From assembly GCA_015680685.1 (NCBI GenBank), contig MNCI01033354.1, positions 1,135,298 to 1,199,297 of the forward strand: a stretch of 64,000 nucleotides of DNA, given 5' to 3'. Positions 22,740-35,659 of this stretch are shown here, piece after piece. The notes below the pieces were generated by a model, which had not been told where the DNA came from, did not search any database, and saw nothing but the letters and a program-made list of their open reading frames with translations. The DNA comes from Gnetum montanum. Its lineage: Eukaryota; Streptophyta; Gnetopsida; Gnetales; Gnetaceae. The position numbers and the translations under genes are program-made. Position 1 is the stretch's first letter; every line of letters begins with the position of its first letter.

Positions 22740-25341
22740 TAGTCCTAGGCAATAGAGGCTCTTGAGGTTCTAAAAGATCTTCTCTTACTTTGGATGCACG
22801 TGGTGGTTGAGGCATTTGTTGTAGCTATCCTGTGGTAGCTGTAACTTCTAGTAGAACATGGAAGGCATTCAATAGTGTCTTTTCTAATTTAATTTCTTTC
22901 TCATTATGATCTTTTTATGGTGCTTAAACTCTACCTTGTACAACAAGTATGAGTTTCCCACTTGTTTCTCCAATTTTAACCATGGCCTTTTGGTAGTCAA
23001 CATTGCTAGGTTTGCATAGTAGAGATTGGCAAGATTCTTGTATTGGGTCATCTCCTTGATTTGTAGCTCCTTAATATGGATTTTGACCTTATTGTACGCA
23101 TTTAGCCCATCAAAGATAGGTTGCCAGACATCACCTCCTTGTTAGAGTGACTAGAGGGTCTCATTTACTTTTGCATTTTCTCATTCAATTTCCTTCTCAT
23201 TAACTTCTTTTTATTAACCAACCTAATCTCTATAATGGTTCTTGATCCTTTTAAAATTAAGGGCCTCATTCTTCTAGGTGGCTATCTCAATTACAAATTT
23301 TTAGCAAAGGGCATGGACTTCCTCCATGAAGAGGTTTTTGTTTTCTGTTGCCAATCTTCTTGATTCTATGTTCACCCCAGCTAGTTTCTTTTGCTATTAA
23401 TGGATAAAATCTATCATCTACTACTTTTGTGCATCAACATTTTATAGGTGATGGTTCTCTGCAGTTAGGATCTCAGTCTCATGGCTAGTCTGGACCAAGT
23501 CCTTTTGGATGTTATATGTCATGCCATTGGCCAAGGACTGGCCAACGATTATCACCTCCTTAGCATTGTCAAACTCTTTGAGAATTTTTTGAAGCTATTA
23601 AAAATATTCATCTCATATTAGTATTGGGTTGGGCAATGCCAGATTAGTGAGGTGGGCTCTTAAATTGGCAACTTCCATGGCCAAGCATTGGTTTTGTGAT
23701 TTGGCTATTTCAAATTACCCCTCCAAGATAATGCATTTACCCCTTGTCTCAAGTAGCTTTGAAAGAGTTGCAGTGATGGTATCTAAGATTAAAGACATAT
23801 GAAATCAATTGTCTGGTTCCCACTAGTTAGTCTAACAATTCCTCATGGTGGGCTATGCTCAATCAACTGTTGAGAGTTCCTATGGATATCTACAAATCTC
23901 TGAGTGCAAAAATGTTTGGTATAGACACCGCAAGTGCATTAAGTGCTTCAACCACATTGTCAATAACCACTTTAGCCATTGTCTCCTATTCCTGGTGTTA
24001 CATCACCAGAATAGTTGCCCCCTCACCCTCCTCCAAATGCATTGAAAAGGTAACGACATTCCTAGAGATGTCTAGGAATTATTATTGTTGAAAGAGGGAC
24101 ACCATTACCTATTAGGTGCTTGGATTTGACCTTACAAGAGCATGCATTCTTTGGGCTAATAACATTGGTGTCCCACCTTCCATCTCACTACTGGTTCTAG
24201 CCATCTCATTGGGGTGGCTTTTTGCTGGGTTGTACATAGATGGATCACCTTCACTCGTTCCTACTTGTTACTGCTTCTATTGTAAGAGCTTCTCTTGGAG
24301 TTCATGCATGCGCTTAATGGTAGCATTGGTCTCTGATATTTTTTTGTAAGTGGGTGGTTGAGGTGATGATTAGTATTCCTTTTCTTGAATGACTTTGGTA
24401 GGCACCTTATCCTTCATCATTTTCACCCAAGAGGTGATTGGAGTTCATTGGATGATGTCGTTTGTTTAGCATGATATGCCTTCCCTCTTGCATAGTTTTT
24501 TGATGAGGTAAGGAAAAGGGAGTACCTTCCTTCCACATTCATTTTCCTTAAACTACTTCTCTATCTAAAGATAGATCAACTATGAAAGATTAATTAGAAA
24601 TCTACTTCCTAGAGAAGCACACACATTGGTGAAGAAAGTTATGATTTTGCTTGGCCTCGCCATTAGATTGAGGTGAAAGGCTATACTCTTGAAGTATACA
24701 TGCTCTGTGATGGTGAGTGCACCAAAATCCTTAGAGTCTACTACATAGCACCATTGCATCCATTATTTCTTGATGCCAAGATCTGCCTATGTTGGAATTT
24801 CTACAAGATTGACCCTAGTTTTTGGTAACCCAAGGGCCTTTGAAATTACTTTCACCAAGTAGGACATTAAAATGTCCTTGATTTTGATCATTGAACCAAC
24901 CTGTCGATTGCTCCAAAAAAGGTGTGTCTCTCCCATGTACCACTCCCTACTAGAAGTGATGATGGGCCACATGGGAGAGGTTTGTAATTAGCCTTTAACT
25001 TCTAGAGGTGCAAACTCCAAGAAGGGTTTAAATTTTAATTCTTAAAGCATAGATTTTTGGACCTCCTTGTTTGTGATCAACTTAAGGTAGGCATCTACTA
25101 AGGTGCCCTCAAGGTTTAGTCTTGGCCCTAATGCCTCATCTTAGTGTGACTATTCAGTTGTGGCCAGTTCTTTGGGAATCTTCCAAACAAATTCCACTTT
25201 GGGCTCCTCTTGAAGAGGTCTTGTTGCATGGGTTTTAGCTACTTGCTCATGGGCATATTCTTGGCCCCTTTCAATTCTTAGCCATTTATCCATTGTTTTG
25301 GACAGTCGTCCTTCTTGTAGGTGCTTTTACTTAGGTGTTGT
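22740..25341 (-). pseudogene. R6 long 3' (env-position) ORF, degenerate
   Basis: The ORF starts at 25341 just after CATAG, with ACA in place of ATG, and reads through several stops. Recognisable stretches include a start near MDKWLRIERGQEYAHEQV (about 25290-25235), then REWYMGETHLFWSNRQVG (within 24972-24787) and a region rich in Lys, Glu and Gln near 24440-24250. The second half reads as a charged, helix-favouring, possibly coiled-coil segment. Position and N-terminal similarity link it to the 3' ORF of Athila-type elements, sometimes called env-like. I see no convincing transmembrane segment, and envelope function is not supported. A plant-transposon-type domain is possible. R1, R5, R10 and R11 keep only the start of it. 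Confidence 0.55.
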
Positions 25342-27343
25342 CTATGGTCACAACATAACCAAAGATTAGCATATAATATGTTATTTTTAGCATTTAAGTA
25401 CCTTATCTTGTTGGGTAGTTACACTTAGGCTAAGTTATGATCATGGTGGATAGATTATTTTATTATTATTTTAATGTTATTTCATTGAAAATGTCACCAG
25501 AGCTTGTTGGAAGGGTTTAACTTTCATAAATTAATATTTTAATCTTAGTTTCTAAGTTAAACCTTTGTGGGTGTTGGAGAAATTTTGAAAACGTTTCTGT
25601 CAAAAAATTAAGGTTTGTGATCCCCATGATAAACAACTTATCTCTGGTAGCTACAAGACTAAATAATGGAGTGAATTAGACAAATAATTAGGAAGTTATG
25701 GCTCTTGGAAGGTTTTGGGCTTTGAAAAATTCAAAAACTTCCTCCTCATTTTAGCTCAAATGTGAAAAAATCATAAGGGGCACCATGTATATATAGACTT
25801 TTTACCATGTGTCAATAAGTTCTTGTTAATGGGGTCTCATATACGTGCTCGATGAGATCTTGTCAATGGAGTTGATGTAGAAAATTCTTCACTTTAAATA
25901 TTTTGAAAAATACAAGAAGTTTAAGCATGAATTTGGAATCCTTGAAGATCCAAAGAAGTCATGAACATGATGAAAAGCTTGAAGAGGGATTGATTATTCA
26001 CAAAAATTGGAGTTTTCACTAGGAGAATGAAATTTATTAGAGAAATGCCATAAGGAGTGCACAATTGGATACAATCAATAGGGAATGTGAAAGATTTGAT
26101 TACAAAAATGTCTAAGGATAAGGAACTTAACTAATCCAACCAAGAGAAATGCAAGTGAATCCTCCTGATAGAAGGCTTATGCCCTTTTTGCCCTTGAATA
26201 TTCTCAAACCAACAAGTTCGTGGGCCCCACAATTGATTAATGCTTATGAAAAGTTAAGGACCTAATCCAGAAGAATTTATCTAAGAATTTTAACAAACCA
26301 ACCTAAGATATTGAATAAGACATGAAAACTATCATTGAGGTGAAAAATGGAAAGAATTGATGGATAAGAGAGAAGGGTAGAATGGAGTTCCGAATTGTGG
26401 TCACATAAAGTCCTTTGTGGATCTTGTGGTTAAATGACCCAATAAAGTTCATCCTTAGTCTAATAAAGACCAATCACTTTCAATGACTACACATCAATAC
26501 TCTAAGATGAATCCACCCCCTCAAGACACAAGAATGCTCACACAGATCAATCACTATTTATTATTTGAGAAGAAAAGAGAAGCAAGAAGTGAGAAAATGC
26601 CTTAGTTAGAGAGGACCTTCAGGCACGAGTAACATGTCTTTCTAGTTCCATAACTAGTGCTTATAGCTTCTTATTTCTGTCTAACGGGTATGCTTTGAAT
26701 TTCCATCATTTTTTTTGGATTTAATGTTTCTATGAATTTTTGGATGGGAGCCATACCATGCAAAGATTTAGCTTCCTGTTATTGGTTGATAGTGGAATGA
26801 TAAGAAACCCATGAAAAAATTCATGCATTCAAGAATTTGGAAAAGTACTAAGAGCATCAAATCCGATTGAATTCAAACCCTTATTAATGAAAGGGATCTC
26901 ATATTTCCAAAACAAGGAAGATCATAGAGTGTTGTGGATGGGTAGATGACATGGACTCACTGCTTATTTCATGGAAAAGAAACTTTGTCTTAGTTATCAA
27001 TCATCAAAATTCAAAGATAGAAACTAGATGTTATCAATCAAAAACATTACGTACAAACCACCATTAGCAAATAGCTATAGCATCATTGTGTCCTATTGGA
27101 AATAAAGTAATTTATTAGAAAAACATAAGAAAAATAAAAGAAAAAANTAAAGTAATTTATTAGAAAAACATAAGAAAAATAAAAGAAAAAATAAAGTAAA
27201 ATATAAAATAAATTTAAAATATTCAATAAAGATAAAATGTACTAATGATGTTGTCAAACAAAAAATGGTGTAAAACAATCAGTGTAAAAATAAAGAAAGT
27301 GTAAAAAAAAAAGTATAAAAACTGAGGAGCCACTTAAATGATT
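25342..27343 (-). other. R6 non-coding region between pol and 3' ORF
   Basis: About 2 kb without shared coding blocks; only short frames occur on either strand. It ends at TGTGACCATAG, the splice-acceptor-like junction of the 3' ORF. It lacks the GCTTTGGGGAGGACCCAC block found in the other four elements. The artefact at 27147 lies here. Confidence 0.45.
27103..27191. other. Probable assembly artefact: 44-bp duplication around one N
   Basis: 27103-27146 and 27148-27191 are identical, with a single N at 27147. Same pattern as at 8346 and 30127. Confidence 0.85.
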
Positions 27344-28740
27344 AGCATATATGGCCATCTCCCCTACAATTAATTTGGAATTAGGAGATCCAAAAAATTG
27401 AGTGTTGTTATCCATCTGAAGAGGTGCTACTAACACTGGCTTGCTTGGGCTCATGAAAAGGTTTGACTTGTTGCATGTTGATCAAATGTTTCTTGTTTGG
27501 GCTCTTAGGTTTGTAGATCAACATGGACCTAGAAGGAAAAGTTTCATAAATGATATAAGACCATTTCCATAATGTTTGGAACTTAGTCTTTTGAGGTACA
27601 TATGTGGGGTTTTAGTAAAGGACCTTGTCTCCAAGTTGAAATTTGACTTTCCTAGTGTTAAGGTCATGGCGTTGTTTGTTGAATGCCTTGTGCACTTCAT
27701 TTAAAGATAGGGCCACCAATCTATTCTCATCTAGCACATTAAGGTTGATCAATTTTTCTTTCTATTCTAGGCTAAGGTCATAGGCTATTGAAAGTGTACG
27801 AAGATTGGATTGAACTAGAAGAGTTGGAAGTTTTTCGTACATCAACTCATAAGGAGAATAGCCTATAAGGAGCTTCCATGTGGAGTGGTAGGCCCAAAGG
27901 GCATCATTCAGTTTTATGCTCTAGTCTCTCCTATGTTTGGTAATTTTTCTCATTAAGATTTTTGCAATCTCCCTATTGGAAATCTCTACTTGACTATTGG
28001 CTTGGAGGTGATAGAGTGTTGTTGATTTATGTTCTACCCCCAAATGTTGCATGAGCTTTCAAAAGGTAGTGCCTATAAAATGAGTACCATTTTCAGAAAT
28101 TAGTGCACATGGTACCCCAAACTTGTTTATAACATTCTATTGTACAATCCAAGTAGTAGTGAAAGATGTATAGTCAATGATAACTGCTACTTTTACCCAT
28201 TTTGTACAATAGTCAACAATGACTATAATGTATGCCTTTTTATTTGACATGGGTATGATGGGACCCATGAAGTCAAGGCCTTGAATGTTGAAGGGTTCTA
28301 GTGGTTGGACCCACTTCTAAGGTTCCTCCATTCAAGCAGTCATTCAACCATTGCATTGACAATGTCTACAAGAGTGAGCAAATTGGTGGGTATCCCTGAA
28401 CAGTGTCGACCAATAATACCTTGCCATTAGGATGTTAATGACCATGCTTCTCCCAGAATAGTGGCTCTCAAAAATACCCTCATGATCATCTTGGAGAATG
28501 CATAGTTAGTCAGCATCAAGAACATACCAACAAACTAAGCCATTGGTGCAAACCTTGTAATGGTGTCGATTGATTTCTATGAAGTTTTTGGCTAGATGAA
28601 GAAATTGTTGTTTCTTCCTATGATCTAACTCTTGTGGCATCTCTTGAGTGAGAAGATAAGTGAGAATGTCATTGTACCATGTAGGTTTAGTGGGAACTTA
28701 TTCATTTATTGCTCTAACAAAGAGGAGTTCATTAGGAAAT
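27344..28740 (-). pseudogene. pol: R6 integrase and pol C-terminus
   Basis: On the minus strand a broken frame carries the integrase zinc-binding remnant near 28560-28350 and core pieces near 28320-28050 (WVQPLEPFNIQGLDFMGPI-like, MSNKKAYIIVIVDY and KVAVIIDYTSFTTTWIVQ-like). The first catalytic Asp region is better preserved than in R2 and R10. The C-terminal blocks run to 27344, where a TAA follows the GDGHIC codons shared with R10 and R11. Frameshifts are common. The end point is fixed by that shared tail. Confidence 0.75.
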
Positions 28741-28759
28741 TGATCAAAAAGTGAAATTT

Positions 28760-29200
28760 TATTCTCTTTGTTGTCCCATTATAACCGAGACAAGCAGTTA
28801 GCAAGCACATTCTTAGTTCCCTTTTGATTTACCATCGTGAGATCAAATTCCTACAAGATCACAAGCTACCATATGACATAGGGACTCATTGTCAATTTGT
28901 TCATCATAAAGTAGATTGCACTATGATCTGTGTACATGAATACCTTGTATCCAAGCACATAGTGCCTAAATTTTTCCAAGGCATACACCACTGCCATCAG
29001 TTCTTTCTCCATTTTGGTGTAGTTTAGTTGTGCACCCACAATGCTTCGACTCATGTAGTTGATTTAGTATGCACATTTTTGATCATCCAATTACATGAGC
29101 ATGGCTCCCAAGGTATAGTTTTATGCATCTATCATGATGTGAAATGGTCAAGATCAATTAGGTGCTTGTAGAATTGGAGTTTCTACAAGTTTCTGCTTGA
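28760..29200 (-). pseudogene. pol: R6 RNase H domain
   Basis: The 62-residue stretch at 29054-28866 has MEKELMAVVYALEKFRHY and YKVFMYTDHSAIYF. TDH keeps the catalytic Asp lost in R2. FDLTMVNQKGTKNVLAN continues after a stop. The domain lies between RT and integrase as expected. Confidence 0.85.
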
Positions 29201-30060
29201 GATTATGGAATGCCTTTTTTCATTTCTTAGTTCATATGAATGGAGCATCTTTCTTTGTCAGCTCCACCAATGGTTTAGAGATCTTAGAAAAATTCTCTAT
29301 GAATCATTGGTAGTAGCTAGTGTGGCCAAGGAATGATCAAACATCTTTAATGGTTTCCGATTGGTAGGTAGTTCTTTGGATGATCCTAATCTTTTCAAGG
29401 TTCACCTCAATCCCTACTTGTGATATTCTATGTCCCAAAACAATGATCGCCTAAACCATCAGATGGCTCTTTTTCCAATTGAGCCAAAGGTTAGTGTCCA
29501 CATACCTTTTTAGCATTTGCTTAAGGTGGTCCAAGGATTACTCAAACGTAGCACCATAGGTGGAGAAGTCATCAATGAAGACTTTCATCCTACTACAAAT
29601 CTACTATTGAAAAATTCTAAGGATAAGGCATTGAAAGGTTGTAGGGGCATTGGACAAATCAAAATACATCTTTCTATATGCAAAAGTTTCCCAAGGACTT
29701 GTAAATGTTTCTTTGGCCTAGTCCTCTAGTGCACTTTGGATCTGGTTATAGCCACTATAACCTTCTAGAAAGTTGTAGTAGCAATGCCCAGAGATGGTGT
29801 CCAACACCTAGTTCACAAATGACAATGGAAAATGATATTTGTAGGTCACCATGTTCAATAGCCTAAATTCAACAAAAACTCTCCACTTGTCACCTTTCTT
29901 TGGCATAATCACAAATGGGCTAACCCACTCACTATTTGTAATGAAATAGATGAACCTTGCATTGAGGAGTTTTTCAATCTCCTCTTTCACAATTAGCTTC
30001 AATTTGGGGTTTAATTACCGTTGTGGGTGCCTCTTTGGATTTATGGAAGGATCAATATAG
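29200..30060 (-). pseudogene. pol: R6 reverse transcriptase
   Basis: The open stretch 30002-29808 gives VKEEIEKLL, FVIMPKKGDKWRV, EFRLLNMVT and FPLSFVN. Further downstream the catalytic box reads FIDDF (codons at 29579-29568), an Ile variant of the Athila FMDD with both Asp intact. GHRIS and SFLGHTSYY blocks follow. Several stops separate these pieces. The artefact at 30127 lies in the linker upstream. Confidence 0.88.
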
Positions 30061-30080
30061 ATGTGATGCTAGCGTATCTG

Positions 30081-30174
30081 AGGATCAATCCCAGTGAGTT
30101 TAGGATATGACCAAGCAAAGACTATTNAAGGATCAATCCCAGTGAGTTTAGGATATGACCAAGCAAAGACTATT
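30081..30174. other. Probable assembly artefact: 46-bp duplication around one N
   Basis: 30081-30126 and 30129-30174 are identical around a single N at 30127. An insertion of this size would shift the pol frame if taken as real. Confidence 0.85.
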
Positions 30175-30707
30175 AGCCATTTATTAACCACCTTCAAAAA
30201 CTTCTCTTTCTATTTAGGAGCAAAGTTGGCATTGATTATTACTGGCTTGCCATTTTTCAGAAAAGCATATTCCATGTTGGTAGGTATAATTTTCAACTCT
30301 AAGGACTCATATTTAGAATTTTTATGGATTTCCAACTCTCCTCAATTAGTGTCATCAGTTTCATCATCAAAGAGTTGGCAGTGAACTCACTTTAGTTTAT
30401 CCATTCCTTCAACATAAGCACTCGTCAGGCTCTCAGTTGGTTCCATGTAAAGTGTGTTGCTTTCAGGATTAGCTATCAACCACTAGGTATCCTCTTATTT
30501 TGTGGCTACTATGTATTGGAAACTTTGAATATATATCTCATCTGTATACTATCTACATGCTGTGATTGATATACTTTTGATGGCTCATAGTTTTTGAACA
30601 CAATTTCACCCTATATCATTATACGTGATGGATGGAACTCTCTTCTTCTCGATCTTTCTAAATGTATTTTCCTTGAAAATTTTCAATGAAAGTTCTTTGT
30701 TGCCTAG

Positions 30708-31102
30708 CTATGCATCAATGGTGCTTAGCCAAGTCCTTTCCATGATGATTGGGAAGTCCCCCTTGCAATTGTCAACTTGGATCACTAGGAAATTGATAGG
30801 ATACAAACAATCATAGATGGTGGTCACAATGTCCTCCACCAGTCCCAACAAAACAATGATGGGTTGATTTGCCAACTCAAGAAAAATGTTTCTCTTCTTG
30901 GGTGAAGGCAAGTTCCAAGCTTGTACATCTCATGATAAATTAGATTAACACCAAAATTTGAATCAAGAAGAGCCTTGCATAGCACATTCCCACCAATTTT
31001 CAAATAGCTTAAGAGACTTCCAAGATCAGATCTTTTCCTAGGAAGCTGGCCAACCTTTATCCAATCAATTATCACATGGGTTAACATGATAGTGTGCACC
31101 AT
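30708..31102 (-). pseudogene. R6 aspartic protease
   Basis: The region starts with MVHTIMLTHVIIDWIKVGQLP and reads to an active-site position ALLDSNFGVNL, where R11 has DSGSG: the catalytic Asp is kept but the Gly two residues later is lost. After a frame change, the blocks LANQPIIVLLGLVEDIVTTI and IIMERTWLS follow in the frame ending at 30708. Collinear with R2, R10 and R11. Confidence 0.82.
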
Positions 31103-31250
31103 GGAAGGTGTTTAGTTTGAAGGGGAGTTAATGGAGTGGATGTAGATGATGATGGAGAAGTAGGATTATCAACAGCATGATTCTATTTGGGCTTTATAGA
31201 ATTTTTGGTTTGAAAGAATGGTCTTTTTCAGGATATGGTTTTTGAACCAC

Positions 31251-33622
31251 TCAACTAAGCATCCAATTGTAAGTTAACAACCTTGGTATCATTTTGTTGC
31301 TATGGTTGGGCTGGAATTTCACCCTACATTGATGGAGCATATGGTAATAGAGTTGAAGGTGGAGAAACATGCACAAAAATATAAAGAGGATGATAGGGAT
31401 ATGGTCATTCCCTTCTTGGAGATGGAGATTGAGCTCTAAAGAACTTAGGAGAGTAGTAGTGATGCTAAAATGAAGCATGACTAGAAGAGTCACATAGAGA
31501 AATGGGTTGTTGAACATAGTACCTATATGGATTAAGCTATCTGTAAGGGTATTGCTACCTTTGTGGTGATATCTCCCATGACTGTGGGTGTTGCCACCAA
31601 TGATACTACTCAAAAGGTTGTGGTGGAGCTCCACTTGGATAATAGGTGTGTTATTGGTGGATTGCTTGGGATTGCCTTGAGGATAAGAAAACCTTTTAAG
31701 TGCTTCCCTTCTTTCCAATCTAGGATTCAGAGCATACACCCAAGACTACTACAAGTGTGACACAACAAGGCAACATCCCTTAGGATGTTTGTGTTGGAAG
31801 ATGTCATACCCACCATCATCATCTATCTTGAACTCCACAACATCCTCTACTGTAGTACCCTTGCCCTTACCCCTTTGGTGGGCTCATTCAACTTCCTTTA
31901 TTCTTCTTAGATCATGATAATTACTTTAATCTTTGGATGCCTTTGTTATTTTCTAAGAATTTTGGAACTTTTCATCTAAAGAATCCCACATTTTATCTAC
32001 CTTAGCCAAAATTTCTAAAATAGACTTTTGGATCAACAAGATCTTTTGTTACACCACCTCATCAAGTGGTGCCTCCTCCTCATTATTACAAAATTGGACT
32101 TCCCTTTCTGATGAAATGGTCTTGGTTTTACTCCTTTGCACTTTTTGATTTTCTCAACTCTCCTTCTTTGACAACCTACTCTATCAGCCTTTGAATCTGA
32201 TGGACTCTTAATTCTAACAATCTCTCTTATGCATAGATCCCAAGAGTTCTCCTCATTTCTAAGTGAAGCCCATCTATAATATGGTGAAGCTTCTCCCATT
32301 GAGAATAACCATGATCAAGAAATCAATGTAAAAGGGAATAGTACTTGCCCATGATTGCATCCAAGGGTTCATGTGTTGCTTGTTTCAAACCTTGGATTTT
32401 CATTCTCAAGTTGGAAACTTGGAAGTACGTCTGATACTTATCATTAAAGATCAAGCATTGCACTCCATCAATGGATTGATTTCAACTTTAAACACTAGTA
32501 CAAAATTTTATCCTCTCTTATGAGTATCCTTGGGAATAGCTTTAATTTCTACAATTTTTTCTCCATGTTTTGTAAGGAATAGGCATCATGAAAGACTTAT
32601 AGATGGTTCTATGGATCTAAGTTATATCCCCCTTCGAACTTTGGGATATTGTTCATATCTAACCACTTTATTTGGCTATTTTTATCATGCCTTGTTGGAA
32701 TATTCAACATATTTCAAGTTACAAGCAAAGGCTCATAAGAGTCATGGCCTCTGTGATGGCCATGATGTCTATGATGTCCTCTGCAATTTCTTCTCTTATT
32801 TTGGCTAGCCTTCCTTGATTACCCATGGCCCTAATCTCAACTTATCTGGTGGGCCCTATGATCATCTCTGTTCTACTGATTACCTTCATCATGATCACAT
32901 TGTTTGTGGCTTCAGTCAGAGCTAGAGGAGGAAGAAGAGAATGATGAAGATGAAGAGAAAGGAGGACTAGGATCAAAGGACCTACCACCCACTCTTCGAT
33001 GGTCATGGCCATGATCATCATCATGATGCATGTCCTTTTCCTTGCCATGACTCCCATCATTAGATCCTTCTTGATCATAGGATCTATTCTTGCCTAAACC
33101 AAGACTTTTTAGAGTGGACTGTAAATTATGGTTCAAGCCTCCTTCATCAAAACCAAGGGGAGGAGAGTTAGTAAAATGAGAATCCCTAGAAAAGGGATCC
33201 TCATTGTCTTTTTGGCCTAGTAGGAATAAGGGTTTATTGAACCATTTTCCCTTCCTTCCTTCTTAGTGCTTCTCTTATTGCCAATCAATTTTTCATTATG
33301 CTTCAATGAGATGGTAATCCCTAGAGTCATGATCCTATACAACGTATTTAGCCAAGAGCCCCTAGATGCCCAACCTCATAAGAGTTTGTTGGAACATCAT
33401 AGGAATTGATTGATCTTGCAACAACACAATGTTTTCCTCAATGTCCCTTCACTTCATCTGGTCATCCTAATATAGGATGAAGGTAAAGTTAGGCACATGC
33501 TCATTGGGATGAGTATATACCACTCAACATTATTAGGGAACTAAATGATTTGATTATTGATTTCTTGGATTGGATGTATGCTTGAACTTTGGCAGAAAAT
33601 CATCCCTATGAGAAGAAGACAT
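31251..33622 (-). pseudogene. gag: R6 gag, degenerate
   Basis: The ATG is at 33622, after the primer site. The N-terminal region contains His/Asp repeats and a run of Ser near 33010-32915. A TGA at 32716-32714, three bases before an ATG, sits at the border with the gag core, as in R10 and R11. The core (about 32700-32030) includes NNIPKFEGGYN-like sequence. At the knuckle (about 31800-31765) the HPKGC part remains but both leading Cys are lost. A Pro/Gln/Tyr-rich tail leads into the protease. Stops are numerous. Confidence 0.8.
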
Positions 33623-33757
33623 TTTGGATGAATAGAAAAATTAGTATGCTTTTTTTTACACTTATTATTAGCTAGAATGATTTCAGTGTTAAGGCTTGAT
33701 CCAATGATGTTGAATAATTTTCACTAAGTCCTAGATAGTGCACATAGCTAACTAAAG

Positions 33758-33775
33758 TCCTTAGTAACGATGCCA
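33758..33775 (-). other. R6 primer-binding site, tRNA-Asp type
   Basis: TGGCATCGTTACTAAGGA on the minus strand, one base from the LTR. It is the most altered site of the group apart from R2, but still collinear with TGGCGCCGTTGCCGGGGA. Confidence 0.7.
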
Positions 33776-33776
33776 A

Positions 33777-34625
33777 TGATGAGTGGAAATTATACCCTGT
33801 GCCCAATCATATGAATCACTAGTGTTCACTTAGTGATCAGGTCAAATTCCAAAGACTTTAGGTTTCTAAGCACACTGGCTCTAAGGGATGAAACTATCCA
33901 TTGCAATCATTGTCTTCCTAGCTCCACTTGTAAAGTTCAAGGGTATTGTTAAGCGTAACTGTGGTATATGATTTTTATCATTTTTATCTTTTATGAATTA
34001 AGACTCCTAATGAACAAGAATAAAGAATAAATTAATTTAATGTTTAACTAATTTACTAACTAGCTATTACTAACTAATTGTAACATCGGCATCTGTTCCC
34101 ACTTGAAGTACACATCTTGGACATGCATAGTGCTACTGGATTATTAAACATTAAGTGTTATTGGGATTATGAAGTGTTAAATGTATGCTCAAAGTGGTCA
34201 TACTTATGTTTACTATTTAATTGCTATCAATTAACTAATTACTTAATTACTTAAAAACATTACAGTAAGTTGCTTGAATATTAAATGCCTAAGGAAGATA
34301 ATTAATCAAATACAAGTGCTATAAGGTTTATTAGAAAAGCTTGTCTTTATTATCATCCAAACTGAAGTTCCCAAGTACAACAATGGTCAAATAAAGATTT
34401 GTACACTATTTGGCTCCTAATATAGGCACTTAGAAAATATTCTAACTTCTAAGAGGAAAAATTGCAAGCGCTTCGCTACAACTATTAAAGGAATACCATA
34501 AATGTAGTGGGTAGGTGCATATTTATAGGTGGAAATAGGATGGCTCATCAATGGGTATAGATCAATGGGTCAAACTTGGTGTTGATAGCATCCTGTCAAT
34601 GTGGCCCAACAATGACAATTCATCA
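33777..34625 (-). repeat. R6 5' LTR (849 bp)
   Basis: It runs on the minus strand from TGATGAATTGTC (34625) to CCACTCATCA (33777). TATAAATATG lies near 34515-34526. U3 is rich in TTGATG/CATCAA words. The outside flank CCTAA (34626-34630) should be the TSD, but the other end is truncated. Confidence 0.85.
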
Positions 34626-34859
34626 CCTAAATCTTGAGGCTAAGAGTCTTGTTGACTACATCGCCTCAATAGAGAAACCCTTAGAATGGTTGATAAAACT
34701 TAGTTAAAACTCTTGACCTAGAGGCTGATGACATTATTGAAGACTCTCTAGTTGAGGTTCCTATCATGACACATAGTGGTAAGGAGAAAACCCTAAAACT
34801 AAGTTTCTCACTAGAACATCAATAAGATCAAGACATCACCAAGGCCCTACAAGATAACA

Positions 34860-35650
34860 TTAAGTTGTTTGCCTAGCCATATGAGGATATTCTAGGTCTA
34901 GACCCACGTTTAGCACAACATAACATCATACTTGATCCTAGCATTAGACTAGTTAAGAAAAAGGTTTGCAATATTAGACCTGATTTGGCCCTAGGAGTTT
35001 GTGTGATGAAATCACAAAGATATACCAAGCTGGTTTCATTAGAGCTATTAACTATGTATAATGGATGTCCAACATAGTGGTAGTCCCTAAGAAAAATGGG
35101 ATTATTTGTATTTGCATCAATTTTCAAGACCTAAATAAGGCAATCATCAAGGATGACTTTCCTTTTCCTAGTATTGATCAACTTATTGAAACCTTAGTTG
35201 GGCATAACTTATTGTTCTTCATGGATGGGTTCTTGGGATACAACAAGATTAGGATCAACCCAGAACATCAACTTAGCATGACCTTCATGACCTCTTAGGG
35301 TACCTTTTGCTATACCATGATGTCCTTTAACCTTAAGAAAGTAAGATTAACATACCAAAGAGCCATGACATACATCTTTAGTGATTACATGCTAAGTTTG
35401 CTCAATGATTATGTAGACAATATAGCTATTCAATCCAAAGTGGCCAACAACCATATACATGACCTAGACCTTGTGTTTAAACAATGTCTTAAATATGAGC
35501 TTAGGCTTAATCCCCAAAAGTGTGTTTTTGGTATCAAAATTGGCAAGGTGCTTGGCTTTGTAGTATTTGAAGCAAGGATACATGTCAATCCTAACAAGGT
35601 TAGGACCATATCTAACTTGGTGGTAGCTACTAATCTTAAAGAGCTTTAGG
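34860..35650 (+). pseudogene. pol: R7 reverse transcriptase
   Basis: Blocks in order: PYEDILGLDPRLAQHNI (near 34880), VVVPKKNGIICICINFQDLN (35077-35136), DDFPFPSIDQLIET, FFMDGFLGYNKIRI and YQRAMTYIF. The catalytic box reads YVDN (35410-35421) where YVDD is expected, so the second Asp is lost. The two main open stretches, 35065-35298 and 35317-35649, are separated by one stop. The FFMDGF and KNG styles fit Tat elements, not Athila. Confidence 0.88.
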
Positions 35651-35659
35651 GATTTCAAG

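Larger units (their letters stand above)
21945..34625 (-). mobile_element. R6: Athila-like element with long 3' ORF, 3' LTR truncated
   Basis: On the minus strand: LTR (33777-34625), primer site, gag-pro-pol (33622-27344), a 2-kb non-coding region, a 3' ORF (25341-22740), a degenerate polypurine tract and a truncated LTR (22504-21945). At about 12.7 kb it is the only element here with every region of an Athila-type genome. Its left end lost about 350 bases of U5. Its right end abuts Tat-like DNA at 34626. Two single-N duplications (27147, 30127) lie inside. Confidence 0.92.

Noticed and set aside
24116-24349. Plus-strand hydrophobic ORF as a membrane protein
   Set aside because: It lies opposite the R6 3' ORF, whose minus-strand reading fits the element order. 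No relative preserves the plus-strand frame.
22740-25341. Calling the 3' ORF an envelope glycoprotein
   Set aside because: Position alone suggests it. No signal peptide, fusion peptide or clear transmembrane segment can be seen.
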